Shown: one piece after another, positions 7,713 through 16,925 of the stretch | Position numbering within the stretch: the first letter of the stretch is position 1 | Layout: each line of letters opens with the position of its first letter | Assembly (NCBI RefSeq): GCF_035917275.1 | Contig: NZ_CP108508.1 | Location: 6,820,001-6,884,000 of the forward strand | Source of the DNA: Streptomyces sp. NBC_01237 | Lineage (GTDB): Bacteria; Actinomycetota; Actinomycetes; Streptomycetales; Streptomycetaceae | Reading direction: 5' to 3' | Length of the DNA: 64,000 nt | Translations under genes and position numbers: made by a program | Notes under the pieces: model-generated | Told to the model about the DNA's origin: nothing | The model's database searches: none | The model's input: only the letters and a program-made list of their open reading frames with translations

Positions 7713-8600
7713 GTGAGTACCCTTGCGCACACCATGATGACCGCCGCCCGCTCCGCCGACTCCGGCCTCGCTGGGTCGGGCGAACTCGACCGCTATCCCT
7801 ATGCGGAGGCGCCGGCCGGCGAGCGCGCCGCGATCCGCTCCTGGGGCGGTCCCGATTCCGAGTTGGGGCGAGCCGGCCGGCGCGGATCGGCCAGCCGTGG
7901 ACGCGGCCTCCACGGCCAACTCGTTCAGCAGTTGGGTCAGATGATCGTCTCCGGTGATCTGGGCGCCGACCGACCGCTCGTTCCCGAGGAGATCGGCCAG
8001 CGTTTCGAGGTCTCCCGCACCGTCGTACGTGAGTCCCTGCGCGTTCTGGAGGCCAAGGGCCTGGTCAGCGCGCGCCCCAATGTGGGTACCCGGGTGCGGC
8101 CGGTCAGTGACTGGAATCTGCTGGACCCCGACATCATCGAATGGCGGGCCTTCGGCCCCCAGCGTGACGACCAGCGTCGCGAGCTGGCCGAGCTCCGCTG
8201 GACGATTGAGCCGCTCGCGGCCAGGCTGGCGGCCGGGCACGGCCGTGAGGACATTCAGCAGCGGCTCGGCGACATGGTCGAGATCATGGGGCACGCCCTG
8301 GGGCAGGGGGACGGGATCACGTTCTCCCGGGCCGATGCCGAGTTCCACTCCCTGCTCATCCAGGCCGCGGGCAACCGGATGCTGGAGCACCTTTCCGGGA
8401 TCGTCTCGGCGGCTCTGCATGTCTCGGGCTCACCCGTCACTGGCTGTGACCGCCCGACCGAGGCGTCGGTTGCCCACCACGCCCGGATCGTGGATGCCCT
8501 CGCTTCCGGCGATTCCGCGGGCGCCGAGGCGGCCATGCGTCAACTGCTCGTCGTCCACCCGGAGGTGGAGCGGGTGGTTCCCGCGCCGCGCGAGCACTGA
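7713..8600 (+). CDS. whiH: WhiH, GntR-family regulator of sporulation septation
   Basis: Protein of 295 residues. A ~70-residue streptomycete-specific N-terminal extension (MMTAARSADSGLAG, then DRYPYAEAP) is followed by a GntR winged helix (about 70-135: EEIGQRFEVSRTVVRESLRV) and an FCD ligand-binding domain (about 145-285) whose His/Asp metal or ligand residues lie in DAEFHSLLIQAAGNRM and in VAHHARIVDAL. WhiH is known to be needed for timely sporulation septation in aerial hyphae and to regulate its own expression. The GTG at 7713 was chosen because an AAAGGA ribosome binding site lies five bases upstream and it gives the expected length; the frame itself is open further upstream. Its position directly before hrdB is the conserved Streptomyces order. 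Confidence 0.93.
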   Translation: MSTLAHTMMTAARSADSGLAGSGELDRYPYAEAPAGERAAIRSWGGPDSELGRAGRRGSASRGRGLHGQLVQQLGQMIVSGDLGADRPLVPEEIGQRFEVSRTVVRESLRVLEAKGLVSARPNVGTRVRPVSDWNLLDPDIIEWRAFGPQRDDQRRELAELRWTIEPLAARLAAGHGREDIQQRLGDMVEIMGHALGQGDGITFSRADAEFHSLLIQAAGNRMLEHLSGIVSAALHVSGSPVTGCDRPTEASVAHHARIVDALASGDSAGAEAAMRQLLVVHPEVERVVPAPREH

Positions 8601-8629
8601 CCACAGCACGGCCGGGGTGCATGGACCCT

Positions 8630-8658
8630 GTGCCGCCGGACCCTCGGTCCGGCGGCAC
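8630..8658 (+). terminator. Terminator after whiH
   Basis: GTGCCGCCGGACC (8630-8642) and GGTCCGGCGGCAC (8646-8658) form a perfect 13-bp stem with a 3-base loop, 30 bp after the whiH stop. It insulates hrdB from upstream reading. Confidence 0.75.
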
Positions 8659-8730
8659 AATTGTGGGGGGATGTCACCCGTGGCACTGTTCGTCGCAAAT
8701 GAGGTGTGACTCGGGCCACGCGGATTGGGC

Positions 8731-8757
8731 GTAACACTCCTCGAAACAGTGCGATGA
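8731..8757 (+). promoter_or_regulatory. Candidate ECF-sigma-type promoter of hrdB
   Basis: GTAACA (8731-8736) and CGATGA (8752-8757) are separated by 15 bp. This arrangement resembles the hrdB promoter that is recognised by the ECF sigma factor ShbA in studied streptomycetes. Transcription from about 8763 would give a leader of roughly 160 bases before the GTG at 8923. The other bases in 8659-8922 show no further recognised feature. Confidence 0.5.
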
Positions 8758-8922
8758 CTTAAGAGGTGACCGTCGCGGAAGGAATACAGCAGCCATTCAG
8801 GGCGCTGTGCAGTTCTGAGGCCAAACCCGCGCCGTCGGCGACATCCCCAGTCGACGGTCGTCGGTTCCAGCCCTCTCCAGGGCCGGGCCGGAAGCCGTTT
8901 CCATCGTTCCGAGAGGTTGTTC

Positions 8923-10470
8923 GTGTCGGCCAGCACATCCCGTACGCTCCCGCCGGAGATCGCCGAGTCCGAGTCTGTGATGGCGCTCATCGAGCGGGGA
9001 AAGGCTGATGGGCAGATCGCCGGCGATGACGTGCGTCGGGCCTTCGAGGCTGACCAGATTCCGCCAACCCAGTGGAAGAATGTTCTGCGCAGCCTCAACC
9101 AGATCCTCGAGGAAGAGGGTGTGACGCTGATGGTCAGTGCCGCGGAGTCGCCGAAGCGCGCCCGCAAGAGCGTCGCAGCGAAGAGCCCGGTCAAGCGCAC
9201 CGCCACCAAGACTGTCGCGGCGAAGACGACCGTGACGAGGACCGTCGCGGCCTCTCCCGCTTCGACGGCCGGGAGCGCGGACGCGGTGGCCGACGACGCC
9301 ACTGCGGCCGCTCCCGCGAAGAAGGCAGCTGCCAAGAAGACGGCTGCCAAGAAGACCGCGGTGAAGAAGACCGCGGCCAAGAAGACAGCGACGAAGAAGT
9401 CCGGCAAGCAGGACGACGAGCTCCTCGACGGTGACGAGGCGGCCGAGGAAGTCAAGGCCGGCAAGGGCGAGGAAGAGGAGGGCGAGGGCGAGAACAAGGG
9501 CTTCGTCCTCTCCGACGACGACGAGGACGACGCGCCTGCCCAGCAGGTCGCCGTCGCCGGCGCCACGGCCGACCCCGTCAAGGACTACCTGAAGCAGATC
9601 GGCAAGGTCCCTCTCCTCAACGCCGAGCAGGAGGTCGAGCTCGCCAAGCGTATCGAGGCGGGGCTCTTCGCCGAGGACAAGCTGGCGAACTCGGACAAGC
9701 TCGCGCCGAAGCTCAAGCGCGAGCTGGAGATCATCGCCGAGGACGGGCGCCGCGCCAAGAACCACCTGCTGGAGGCCAACCTCCGGCTCGTCGTCTCACT
9801 GGCCAAGCGCTACACCGGCCGCGGCATGCTCTTCCTCGACCTGATCCAGGAGGGCAACCTCGGCCTGATCCGTGCGGTCGAGAAGTTCGACTACACCAAG
9901 GGCTACAAGTTCTCCACGTACGCCACCTGGTGGATCCGTCAGGCGATCACCCGCGCCATGGCCGACCAGGCCCGCACCATCCGTATCCCGGTGCACATGG
10001 TCGAGGTCATCAACAAGCTCGCGCGCGTGCAGCGCCAGATGCTCCAGGACCTGGGCCGTGAGCCCACCCCGGAGGAGCTGGCCAAGGAGCTCGACATGAC
10101 CCCTGAGAAGGTCATCGAGGTCCAGAAGTACGGTCGCGAGCCGATCTCCCTCCACACCCCTCTGGGTGAGGACGGCGACAGCGAGTTCGGTGACCTGATC
10201 GAGGACTCCGAGGCGGTCGTCCCGGCGGACGCGGTCAGCTTCACGCTCCTCCAGGAGCAGCTGCACTCGGTGCTCGACACGCTCTCGGAGCGTGAGGCCG
10301 GCGTGGTCTCGATGCGTTTCGGTCTCACCGACGGTCAGCCGAAGACGCTGGACGAGATCGGCAAGGTCTACGGCGTGACGCGTGAGCGCATCCGTCAGAT
10401 CGAGTCGAAGACCATGTCGAAGCTTCGTCACCCGTCGCGTTCCCAGGTGCTGCGCGACTACCTCGACTAG
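8923..10470 (+). CDS. hrdB: HrdB, principal RNA polymerase sigma factor
   Basis: Protein of 515 residues, a region 1-4 type primary sigma-70 factor. Region 1.1-like sequence occupies the first ~80 residues. A disordered Lys/Ala segment (repeated AAKKTAAKK units, about 125-165) and an acidic stretch ([13 protein letters not shown]) follow. Then come region 1.2 ([20 protein letters not shown]), region 2 with the -10-reading helix ([14 protein letters not shown]), region 3, and region 4 ending in [20 protein letters not shown]. The GTG at 8923 has a GAGAGG ribosome binding site six bases upstream; an in-frame TTG two codons earlier would overlap that site. HrdB is essential in Streptomyces and directs transcription of housekeeping promoters. 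The N-terminal Lys/Ala region is variable between species. Confidence 0.98.
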   Translation: MSASTSRTLPPEIAESESVMALIERGKADGQIAGDDVRRAFEADQIPPTQWKNVLRSLNQILEEEGVTLMVSAAESPKRARKSVAAKSPVKRTATKTVAAKTTVTRTVAASPASTAGSADAVADDATAAAPAKKAAAKKTAAKKTAVKKTAAKKTATKKSGKQDDELLDGDEAAEEVKAGKGEEEEGEGENKGFVLSDDDEDDAPAQQVAVAGATADPVKDYLKQIGKVPLLNAEQEVELAKRIEAGLFAEDKLANSDKLAPKLKRELEIIAEDGRRAKNHLLEANLRLVVSLAKRYTGRGMLFLDLIQEGNLGLIRAVEKFDYTKGYKFSTYATWWIRQAITRAMADQARTIRIPVHMVEVINKLARVQRQMLQDLGREPTPEELAKELDMTPEKVIEVQKYGREPISLHTPLGEDGDSEFGDLIEDSEAVVPADAVSFTLLQEQLHSVLDTLSEREAGVVSMRFGLTDGQPKTLDEIGKVYGVTRERIRQIESKTMSKLRHPSRSQVLRDYLD

Positions 10471-10497
10471 GCCGCAGGTCGAACAGAGCGAGATGCA

Positions 10498-10543
10498 CAG
10501 GCCGAGGGCCCGGTATCCCAGGGGGAGCCGGGCCCTCGGCCTG
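10498..10543 (+). terminator. Terminator of hrdB
   Basis: CAGGCCGAGGGCCCGG (10498-10513) and CCGGGCCCTCGGCCTG (10528-10543) form a perfect 16-bp stem around a 14-base loop, 27 bp after the hrdB stop. No T-run follows. Confidence 0.8.
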
Positions 10544-10632
10544 TGTCGCTCTGTGTGCTCTGTGCGGGTGCGGGCACCTCAGCACTGGACAACTCTGAGT
10601 GAACCTTGTCCACCGTAGAGTCAGGAGTTCCC

Positions 10633-11463
10633 ATGTCCCGCACCGTCGCCCCCGCCCTGACGGGGGCGCTCGCCCTGGCCGTCGCGGCGGCACTGATGCC
10701 GCTCGGATCCCCGGCCGCCGCGGCCGCGGACACCATTATCATCGGCGGGCAGCCCGCCACCGTGGCGGAAAGCCCTTGGGTGGTGGCCCTGTCGAGCCGT
10801 GACCGGTTCGGAGGTACGCGCGCCGGTCAGTTCTGCGGTGCGGTGGCAGTGGCCCCGACGAAGGTGCTGACGGCCGCCCACTGTCTGAGCGGCGAGGTGC
10901 TCGGTGGGGACGTGGGCCAGGTGCGCGATCTGCGGATCATCGCGGGCCGGGACCAGCTGCGCGGTTCCGGTGGTCAGGAGATTCCGGTACGGGAGGCCTG
11001 GGCCAATCCGGGGTACGACCCCGACACGAATGCCGGTGACTTCGCGGTGCTCACTCTGGCCACGGCCCTGCCGGAGAGCAGCGTGATCGCGATGGCCCGG
11101 GAGGGCGACGCCGCCTATGCCACGGGGACCGATGCGGTGGTCTACGGGTGGGGCGACACGACCGGCGGCGGGACATACGCGTCAGCTCTGCGCTCCGCCC
11201 GTGTCCGGGTTCTCCCGGACAGTGAGTGCGCCCGGGCGTACCCGGGCGGCCAGGAGGGCGCCTACGACGCCTCAGCGATGCTCTGTGCGGGCGATCCGGA
11301 GGGCGGGCACGACGCATGCCAGGGAGACAGTGGCGGGCCTCTGGTGGCCCGTGGACGGCTTGTGGGCCTGGTCTCCTGGGGCAGCGGGTGCGGGCATGCC
11401 GACAGCCCGGGGGTGTACACCCGGATCTCCGCCGCCGTCGGCTGGGCGGCGGGCCGGATCTGA
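10633..11463 (+). CDS. Secreted trypsin-like serine protease (S1 family)
   Basis: Protein of 276 residues. The N-terminus is a signal peptide (MSRTVAPALTGALALAVAAA, ending near an AAAAA cleavage region at residues 27-32). A short propeptide leads to the mature-type IIGGQPA start. The catalytic triad is intact: His83 in LTAAHC, Asp136 in GDFAVLTL, and Ser233 in CQGDSGGP. Six Cys can form the usual disulfides. The enzyme is expected to be exported and to cleave after basic residues, as in S. griseus trypsin. The ATG has an AGGAG ribosome binding site five bases upstream. It lies alone between hrdB's terminator and its own at 11491-11520. An inverted repeat GGACAA/TTGTCC at 10587-10611 precedes it and may be an operator. 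Confidence 0.93.
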   Translation: MSRTVAPALTGALALAVAAALMPLGSPAAAAADTIIIGGQPATVAESPWVVALSSRDRFGGTRAGQFCGAVAVAPTKVLTAAHCLSGEVLGGDVGQVRDLRIIAGRDQLRGSGGQEIPVREAWANPGYDPDTNAGDFAVLTLATALPESSVIAMAREGDAAYATGTDAVVYGWGDTTGGGTYASALRSARVRVLPDSECARAYPGGQEGAYDASAMLCAGDPEGGHDACQGDSGGPLVARGRLVGLVSWGSGCGHADSPGVYTRISAAVGWAAGRI

Positions 11464-11490
11464 GCGGAAGGGCCGCGGAACGACGAGAAC

Positions 11491-11520
11491 GGGCGGCTCC
11501 CCCTCATCGGGGAGTCGCCC
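11491..11520. terminator. Bidirectional hairpin between protease and zinc-ribbon gene
   Basis: GGGCGGCTCCCC (11491-11502) pairs with GGGGAGTCGCCC (11509-11520), one G-T wobble, 6-base loop. It lies between the convergent genes ending at 11463 and 11568 and can serve both. Confidence 0.75.
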
Positions 11521-11567
11521 GTCGGCCGGTCCTGGACCGGCCCCTGGCTCGTCGTGGATGCGAGGTC

Positions 11568-11801
11568 TCAGTGTTGTTCCTCTTCGGCGGCACTGGCCTG
11601 TACGGCGGTGAGCCGATCCGTCTCATCCTGTATTTCCGCGGCGATCTTCTTGAGTTCCGGCTCGAACTTGCGTCCGTGGTGGGCGCAGAAGAGCAGTTCA
11701 CCGCCACTGATCAGGACGACGCGCAGATATGCCTGGGCGCCGCAACGGTCACAGCGGTCTGCTGCGGTCAGCGGGCTCGCGGGGGTCAGAACAGTAGTCA
11801 C
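11568..11801 (-). CDS. Small zinc-ribbon protein, DUF7455-like
   Basis: Protein of 77 residues. Two Cys-containing knuckles, CDRCGAQA and FCAHHGRKF, surround a beta hairpin (AYLRVVLISGGELL), which fits a zinc-ribbon fold. The C-terminal 30 residues are a charged, probably helical stretch rich in Glu and Gln. This small protein is conserved beside hrdB in streptomycetes, but its function is unknown. It could bind nucleic acid or a protein partner such as RNA polymerase; that is speculation from size and fold alone. The upstream region 11802 onward is shared with divergent parE. Confidence 0.75.
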   Translation of the reverse strand: MTTVLTPASPLTAADRCDRCGAQAYLRVVLISGGELLFCAHHGRKFEPELKKIAAEIQDETDRLTAVQASAAEEEQH

Positions 11802-12244
11802 GTCGCCTCTTCTCTAGCTCGACGAGCTGTCGTACCAGGGTCAACATCCAACCAGGCCGAAAACGTTCCCGCTCGTGGCTTTTCTTCGAAACTTCTTCTC
11901 GGGATGGCTGTCTGTTGACGGTTGGCGGCGAATGTGCCGTATTGCGTAGCGCTACGGTTTCGCGTTGCTTGTCTTGGGTCGGTCCGCCGGCCGGCTTGCC
12001 GGTTGTTCATGAGGACGTGCCCGGAGCCTAAATGGTTCATGCCTCGAAGGGAACGTGATGTGCACGTCACTCCAACGAATGATCGAACATTCATGCGAGC
12101 CTGGAAGTTGCTCGACTAGCATGAGGATTCCCCGAGGGTGGCGTTACAACCGCTCTACCAGGCCTCGGTAGGCTCTCAGCGGCTACCGAAGCCGAGCCCT
12201 TACCCACTTGGGCCCCAAATGAAATTCAGCGAGGAGCGAACCGC
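11802..12244. other. Gene-free divergent control region between zinc-ribbon gene and parE
   Basis: 443 bp with no supported gene. It is less G+C-rich than its surroundings. It holds several short symmetrical elements: a 16-bp imperfect palindrome GTGATGTGCACGTCAC (12055-12070), GAATG-ATCGAA-CATTC (12077-12092), and CGGTAG/CTACCG arms (12166-12171, 12183-12188) in the parE leader. TTCATG occurs three times (12007, 12036, 12091 approximately). TAGCAT at 12117-12122 could be a -10 box. A LexA-type GAAC-N4-GTTC site was looked for and not found in exact form. Confidence 0.5.
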
Positions 12245-14377
12245 GTGACCGCCGATACGTCCGTGCCGTCCACTGCGCTGCTGACCGGAGCAGGCGGCGC
12301 CGTGGACAGGGACAGCTCCAACTACACCGCGCGGCACCTTCTCGTGCTCGAAGGGCTCGAGGCGGTTCGCAAGCGCCCCGGGATGTACATCGGGTCCACC
12401 GACAGCCGCGGCCTCATGCACTGCCTCTGGGAGATCATCGACAACTCGGTCGATGAGGCACTCGGCGGGTACTGCGACAACATCGAGGTCATCCTTCACG
12501 ACGACTCGTCCGTCGAGGTGCGCGACAACGGTCGCGGCATCCCGGTCGACGTGGAGCCCAAGACCGGTCTGTCCGGCATCGAGGTCGTCATGACCAAGCT
12601 GCACGCCGGCGGCAAGTTCGGCGGCGGTTCCTACGCGGCCTCGGGCGGCCTGCACGGTGTGGGCGCCTCCGTCGTCAACGCGCTCTCCGCCCGCCTGGAC
12701 GTCGAGGTCGACCGCAACAGCGCGACCCACTCCATCAGCTTCCGGCGCGGCGTCCCCGGCATGTTCACGGAGCAGGGGCCGGACAGCCCGTTCGATCCGG
12801 CCAATGGCCTGCGCAAGGGGAAGCGGGTTCCGAAGACCCGTACCGGTACCCGGGTGAGGTACTGGGCGGACCGCCAGATCTTCCTCAAGGACGCCAAGCT
12901 CAACCTGGAGAACCTGTACCAGCGGGCCCGCCAGACAGCGTTCCTCGTCCCCGGCCTCACGATCGTCGTGCGCGACGAGCGAGGGATCGATGGCGAGGGC
13001 AAGACGGAAGAGGTCTTCCGTTTCGACGGCGGGATCAGCGAATTCTGTGAGTACCTGGCTCAGGACAAGGCGGTCTGCGACGTCCAGCGCCTGACCGGAA
13101 CGGGTACGTTCAAGGAGACGGTCCCGGTCCTCGACGATCGTGGGCACATGACCCCGACCGAGGTCACCCGTGAGCTCGGTGTCGACATCGCGCTGCGCTG
13201 GGGCACCGGGTACGACACCAACGTCAAGTCCTTCGTCAACATCATCGCCACCCCCAAGGGCGGCACCCACGTGACCGGATTCGAGCGTTCGCTCACCAAG
13301 ACGGTCAACGAGGTGCTGCGCTCCGCCAAGATGCTGCGGGTGGCCGAGGACGACGTCGTCAAGGACGACGCCCTGGAAGGCCTCACGGCGGTCGTCACCG
13401 TACGGCTCGCGGAACCGCAGTTCGAAGGGCAGACCAAGGAGGTGCTCGGCACCTCGGCCGCCAACCGGATCGTCGCCAATGTGGTGGCCAAGGAGCTCAA
13501 GGCGTTCCTGACCTCGACGAAGCGGGACGCCAAGGCCCAGGCCAGGGCGGTGCTCGAAAAGGCGGTGGCAGCCGCCCGTACACGCATCGCGGCACGTCAG
13601 CACAAGGACGCCCAGCGCCGCAAGACCGCACTGGAGTCCTCCTCGCTGCCGGCCAAGCTCGCCGACTGCCGCAGCGACGACGTGGACCGCAGCGAGCTCT
13701 TCATCGTCGAGGGCGACTCGGCGCTCGGTACGGCCAAGCTGGCCCGGAACAGTGAGTTCCAGGCCCTGCTGCCGATCCGGGGCAAGATCCTCAATGTCCA
13801 GAAGTCATCCGTCTCGGACATGCTCAAGAACGCCGAGTGCGGCGCCATCATCCAGGTCATAGGGGCGGGGTCCGGGCGGACCTTCGACATCGACTCCGCC
13901 CGCTACGGCAAGATCGTCCTGCTGGTCGACGCCGATGTCGACGGCGCCCACATCCGATGCCTGCTGCTGACCCTTTTCCAGCGGTACATGCGTCCGATGG
14001 TCGAGGCGGGACGCGTGTTCGCCGCGGTTCCGCCGCTGCACCGGATCGAGCTGGTCCAGCCCAAGAAGGGCCAGGACAAGTACATCTACACGTACTCCGA
14101 CGGTGAACTGCGCCAGACGCTGCTGGAGCTCCAGCGCAAGAACGTCCGGTACAAGGACTCGATCCAGCGCTACAAGGGTCTCGGCGAGATGGACGCCGAC
14201 CAGCTGGCGGAGACCACCATGGACCCGCGCCACCGCACGCTGCGACGGATCAACATCGGGGACCTGGAATCCTCCGAGCAGGTCTTCGATCTGCTCATGG
14301 GCAACGAGGTCGCCCCCCGCAAGGAGTTCATCACCAGCTCGGCGGCCACGTTGGACCGCTCGCGCATCGACGTCTGA
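12245..14377 (+). CDS. parE: ParE, DNA topoisomerase IV subunit B
   Basis: Protein of 710 residues. The GHKL ATPase part has EIIDNSVDEALGG, DNGRGIPVD and GGLHGVGASVVNAL. A transducer domain follows, then a TOPRIM domain with EGDSALGTAKLARN and the metal-binding VDADVDGAHIRCLL, and a C-terminal YKGLGEMDADQL. Together with ParC (25620-28073 in this window) it forms the type II topoisomerase that decatenates chromosomes. It is often labelled gyrase B in databases; the presence of its ParC partner nearby and the known Streptomyces arrangement favour ParE, the true gyrAB being elsewhere. The GTG at 12245 has GAGGAG eight bases upstream. Sequence is complete with no unusual residues. Confidence 0.94.
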   Translation: MTADTSVPSTALLTGAGGAVDRDSSNYTARHLLVLEGLEAVRKRPGMYIGSTDSRGLMHCLWEIIDNSVDEALGGYCDNIEVILHDDSSVEVRDNGRGIPVDVEPKTGLSGIEVVMTKLHAGGKFGGGSYAASGGLHGVGASVVNALSARLDVEVDRNSATHSISFRRGVPGMFTEQGPDSPFDPANGLRKGKRVPKTRTGTRVRYWADRQIFLKDAKLNLENLYQRARQTAFLVPGLTIVVRDERGIDGEGKTEEVFRFDGGISEFCEYLAQDKAVCDVQRLTGTGTFKETVPVLDDRGHMTPTEVTRELGVDIALRWGTGYDTNVKSFVNIIATPKGGTHVTGFERSLTKTVNEVLRSAKMLRVAEDDVVKDDALEGLTAVVTVRLAEPQFEGQTKEVLGTSAANRIVANVVAKELKAFLTSTKRDAKAQARAVLEKAVAAARTRIAARQHKDAQRRKTALESSSLPAKLADCRSDDVDRSELFIVEGDSALGTAKLARNSEFQALLPIRGKILNVQKSSVSDMLKNAECGAIIQVIGAGSGRTFDIDSARYGKIVLLVDADVDGAHIRCLLLTLFQRYMRPMVEAGRVFAAVPPLHRIELVQPKKGQDKYIYTYSDGELRQTLLELQRKNVRYKDSIQRYKGLGEMDADQLAETTMDPRHRTLRRINIGDLESSEQVFDLLMGNEVAPRKEFITSSAATLDRSRIDV

Positions 14378-14475
14378 CAGGTCTCCACCCACGATCAACC
14401 CCCGGGCCGATCTGCCGGCCCCGGCGACTCCGTAGCGTCGAAGGCGATGAACCTTCCCGCACTTCGGAGGCTGCC

Positions 14476-14994
14476 ATGTCCGGGCTCTTCAACGTCCTGG
14501 TGATCGTCGCCGTCATCGCTCTCGTCGTGGTCCGCCAGTTCTCCGCGCGGCGGATCGCCGAGGACAAGCGCTGGTGGCTTCTGCCGGGCGTTCTGCTTGT
14601 TCTCTCCGTGCGTGAGAAGGGGCTGACCGATCCGCGCCACGAGGCGCTGTCCCTGGTGATTCTCGGGGCCGGACTCCTGGTGGGACTGGTCACCGGCGCC
14701 GGCTGGGGCTGGACTGCCCGGCTGTGGCGCGAGCAGGACGGCACGCTGTGGAGCCGAGGCACCGGAGCCACCGTCTTCGTATGGACCGGCGGAGTGGCTC
14801 TGCGGGCGGCTCTCGCCGGGGGAGCGCTGCTGCTGGGCATCCACCAGGGCACCGCCGCATTGCTGGCCGCACTCGCCATGACGCTGTTCGCACGCGGTGG
14901 GGTGCTGACCTGGCGGGCCCGGCGGATGTGTCCGTCGTACGGTGTCGCCGCCGAGGGCATATCGGCGCATTCGGTCTGGAAGGACCGCGTGTGA
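14476..14994 (+). CDS. Membrane protein of DUF1453/CcdC-like type
   Basis: Protein of 172 residues with four to five predicted transmembrane segments: the N-terminal VLVIVAVIALVVV, then LLPGVLLVLSV, LVILGAGLLVGLVTG, FVWTGGVALRAALAGGALLLG, and a final Ala-rich helix. The RQFSARRI motif after the first helix is typical of this family. Function is unknown. GGAGG lies five bases before the ATG. The stop overlaps the next gene's GTG (GTGA), so it is probably translationally coupled to the histidine kinase and may serve as its partner. It lies 98 bp after parE. Confidence 0.75.
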   Translation: MSGLFNVLVIVAVIALVVVRQFSARRIAEDKRWWLLPGVLLVLSVREKGLTDPRHEALSLVILGAGLLVGLVTGAGWGWTARLWREQDGTLWSRGTGATVFVWTGGVALRAALAGGALLLGIHQGTAALLAALAMTLFARGGVLTWRARRMCPSYGVAAEGISAHSVWKDRV

Positions 14995-16154
14995 CCCGCA
15001 GCGCCTGGACGAGCTGGCCCTCCCGGGAAGCCCTCGCCAGGATGAACCGGACCCCCCACCGGGCCATGATCGGGTGGGCCGTGCGGATAGCCGTGGCGGC
15101 GGGTCTGCTCTGGAGCACCTACAACGACACGGGGTTCGGGCCCTGGGGGATCGTGACCGGCCTGCTGGGAGTGGCAGGCTGCGCCGTGGCCGCACGGGCC
15201 TTCCTCCGTACCACTCTGCATCACCGCCTGTGGCCGTCGCTTGCGCTGCTGGTGCTCCTCCTGCTCGCGGCGTTCGGAGCACAGGAAGCGGGGGCCGGGA
15301 TGCTCGCCGCGGTGCTGTGGTGCGGATGTGCGGTCACGGCTCTGGAGCGGCTGCCGCTCAGCGCGGCCGTGCCGTCCACGCTGGTGGCCCTCGGCGCCTA
15401 CGCGGTCGTCGAGGGCGACGGGTGGCTGACCACGGCGGTCACCACCGGGGGGCTCTGCCTTGCGGGATATGTCCTGCGGCTCGACGCGGAGGCCCGCGGC
15501 AACAGTCAGCGGCTTCTGGAGCAGGAGCGGGCCGCGAGGGTGGCGGAGGCCGGGACGGCCGCGTTGGACGAGCGTTCCAGGATCGCCCGCGAGATCCACG
15601 ACGTGCTTGCCCACAGCCTCTCCGCGCAGCTCGTGCATCTGGAGGCGGCCCGGCTGCTGATCGAGCGGGAACCGCCCGGCGAGTTCCGGGATCGGGTTCT
15701 GGCACGGGTGGTCGCCGCCCGGTCCATGGCGGGGGAAGGGCTCACGGAGACCAGACAGGCGCTCTCCGCGCTGCGCGGGGAGATGACCCCGGTGGAGGAC
15801 TTCCTGCGCCATCTGACGGTCGCCGAACCGGCCCGGGTGACGGTGCGGGGAGAGCGCAGGCACCTGCCGGTGGAAGCCTCCCAGGCGATCAGGAGGGTGG
15901 CGCAGGAGGCCTTGACCAACGCTCGCAAGCACGCGCCGGGGTCCACCGTGCTCGTGACGCTGGAGTACCTGCCTGACGCGATCGCCCTGGAAGTACGCGA
16001 TTCGGGTGGTTGCCGGTCCGCGGACGAGCTGGCTGTCAGCGGCTCCGGTTACGGTCTGCTGGGAATGAGGGAGCGCGCCGAACTGCTCGGCGGGACGCTG
16101 GACGCCGGGCCGGGTGAGGAGGGGTTCGTGGTGAATCTGCGGGTGCCCGCGTGA
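14991..16154 (+). CDS. Sensor histidine kinase, NarL/DesK (HisKA_3) type
   Basis: Protein of 387 residues. About five membrane helices occupy residues 25-165, with no large extracytoplasmic domain. A HisKA_3 dimerisation domain follows, carrying the phospho-acceptor His203 in IAREIHDVLAHSL, and then an ATPase domain with the N-box ALTNARKHAPG and G-boxes (VRDSGG and GYGLLGMRERAELLGG). It is expected to autophosphorylate and to pass phosphate to the response regulator encoded by the next gene. Starts at GTG 14991, overlapping the previous stop by four bases, and its own stop overlaps the regulator's GTG in the same way. The three genes form one coupled operon. The signal is unknown. Confidence 0.9.
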   Translation: MTRSAWTSWPSREALARMNRTPHRAMIGWAVRIAVAAGLLWSTYNDTGFGPWGIVTGLLGVAGCAVAARAFLRTTLHHRLWPSLALLVLLLLAAFGAQEAGAGMLAAVLWCGCAVTALERLPLSAAVPSTLVALGAYAVVEGDGWLTTAVTTGGLCLAGYVLRLDAEARGNSQRLLEQERAARVAEAGTAALDERSRIAREIHDVLAHSLSAQLVHLEAARLLIEREPPGEFRDRVLARVVAARSMAGEGLTETRQALSALRGEMTPVEDFLRHLTVAEPARVTVRGERRHLPVEASQAIRRVAQEALTNARKHAPGSTVLVTLEYLPDAIALEVRDSGGCRSADELAVSGSGYGLLGMRERAELLGGTLDAGPGEEGFVVNLRVPA

Positions 16155-16828
16155 GCGCGCGGGTAGTGGTCGCCGACGATCAGTCGGTGGTCCGCGAAGG
16201 CATCGTCATGCTGCTGGGGCTGCTGCCCGGAATCGAGGTGATCGGATCGGCGAAGGACGGGGACGAGGCGGTCCGGCTCGTGGCCGAGCTCGCCCCGGAT
16301 GTCGTCCTGATGGACCTGCGGATGCCCCGCTGTGACGGGGTGGAGGCGACACGGCGTATCCGCCGGGAGTACCCCGGTACGCAGGTCGTGGTGCTCACCA
16401 CCTTCGCGGACGACGACTCGCTCCTCGCCGCGCTGCGGGCCGGAGCACGCGGCTATCTGACCAAGGACGCCCGGGGCGAAGAGATCGTGCGGGCCATCGA
16501 GGCGGTGCTGTCGGGCGAGGCAGGACTGTCCCCCACCGTGCAGCGGCGTCTGGTGGAGCGGGTCACCGCGGCCCCGGTCCCGGACGTCCGGGACGCCTCG
16601 GCGGAGTTGCCCGACGGGCTGACGCCCCGTGAGGCCGAGGTGCTCGTGCTCGCCGCCGAGGGACTGTCCAATCCCGAGATCGCCCGCAGCCTGCACATCT
16701 CGAAGGCGACGGTGAAGACCCATATCAACAACCTCTTCGCCAAGACGGGGGTGCGCGACAGAGCGCAGGCGGTGCGCTATGCGTACGTTCGGGGACTCGC
16801 GCGCCTGTCCGGATCTTCCGTCACCTGA
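16151..16828 (+). CDS. Response regulator, NarL/LuxR family
   Basis: Protein of 225 residues. The receiver domain has acidic residues in VVADDQSVV, phospho-acceptor Asp55 in VLMDLRMP, and the conserved Lys in LTKDA. A C-terminal LuxR-type HTH (LTPREAEVLVLAAEGLSN, then ISKATVKTHINNLFAKTGVR) binds DNA. It starts with GTG overlapping the kinase stop (GTGA). It is the cognate partner of the kinase encoded immediately upstream. The targets are unknown; the upstream membrane protein of the same operon is a candidate. All key residues are present. Confidence 0.93.
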   Translation: MSARVVVADDQSVVREGIVMLLGLLPGIEVIGSAKDGDEAVRLVAELAPDVVLMDLRMPRCDGVEATRRIRREYPGTQVVVLTTFADDDSLLAALRAGARGYLTKDARGEEIVRAIEAVLSGEAGLSPTVQRRLVERVTAAPVPDVRDASAELPDGLTPREAEVLVLAAEGLSNPEIARSLHISKATVKTHINNLFAKTGVRDRAQAVRYAYVRGLARLSGSSVT

Positions 16829-16925
16829 AGAGGTGAAGCCCGACGAATGATGTGTCCGGGATCTTCCCGATCTGCCCGTGGTTGGCTGCGCGGCCAAGGA
16901 GGCCCGTGGACAAGGGAGTTGCTCG

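Noticed and set aside
12071..12100. LexA (SOS) box upstream of parE
   Set aside because: GAAC is present but the GTTC partner at the right spacing is not.
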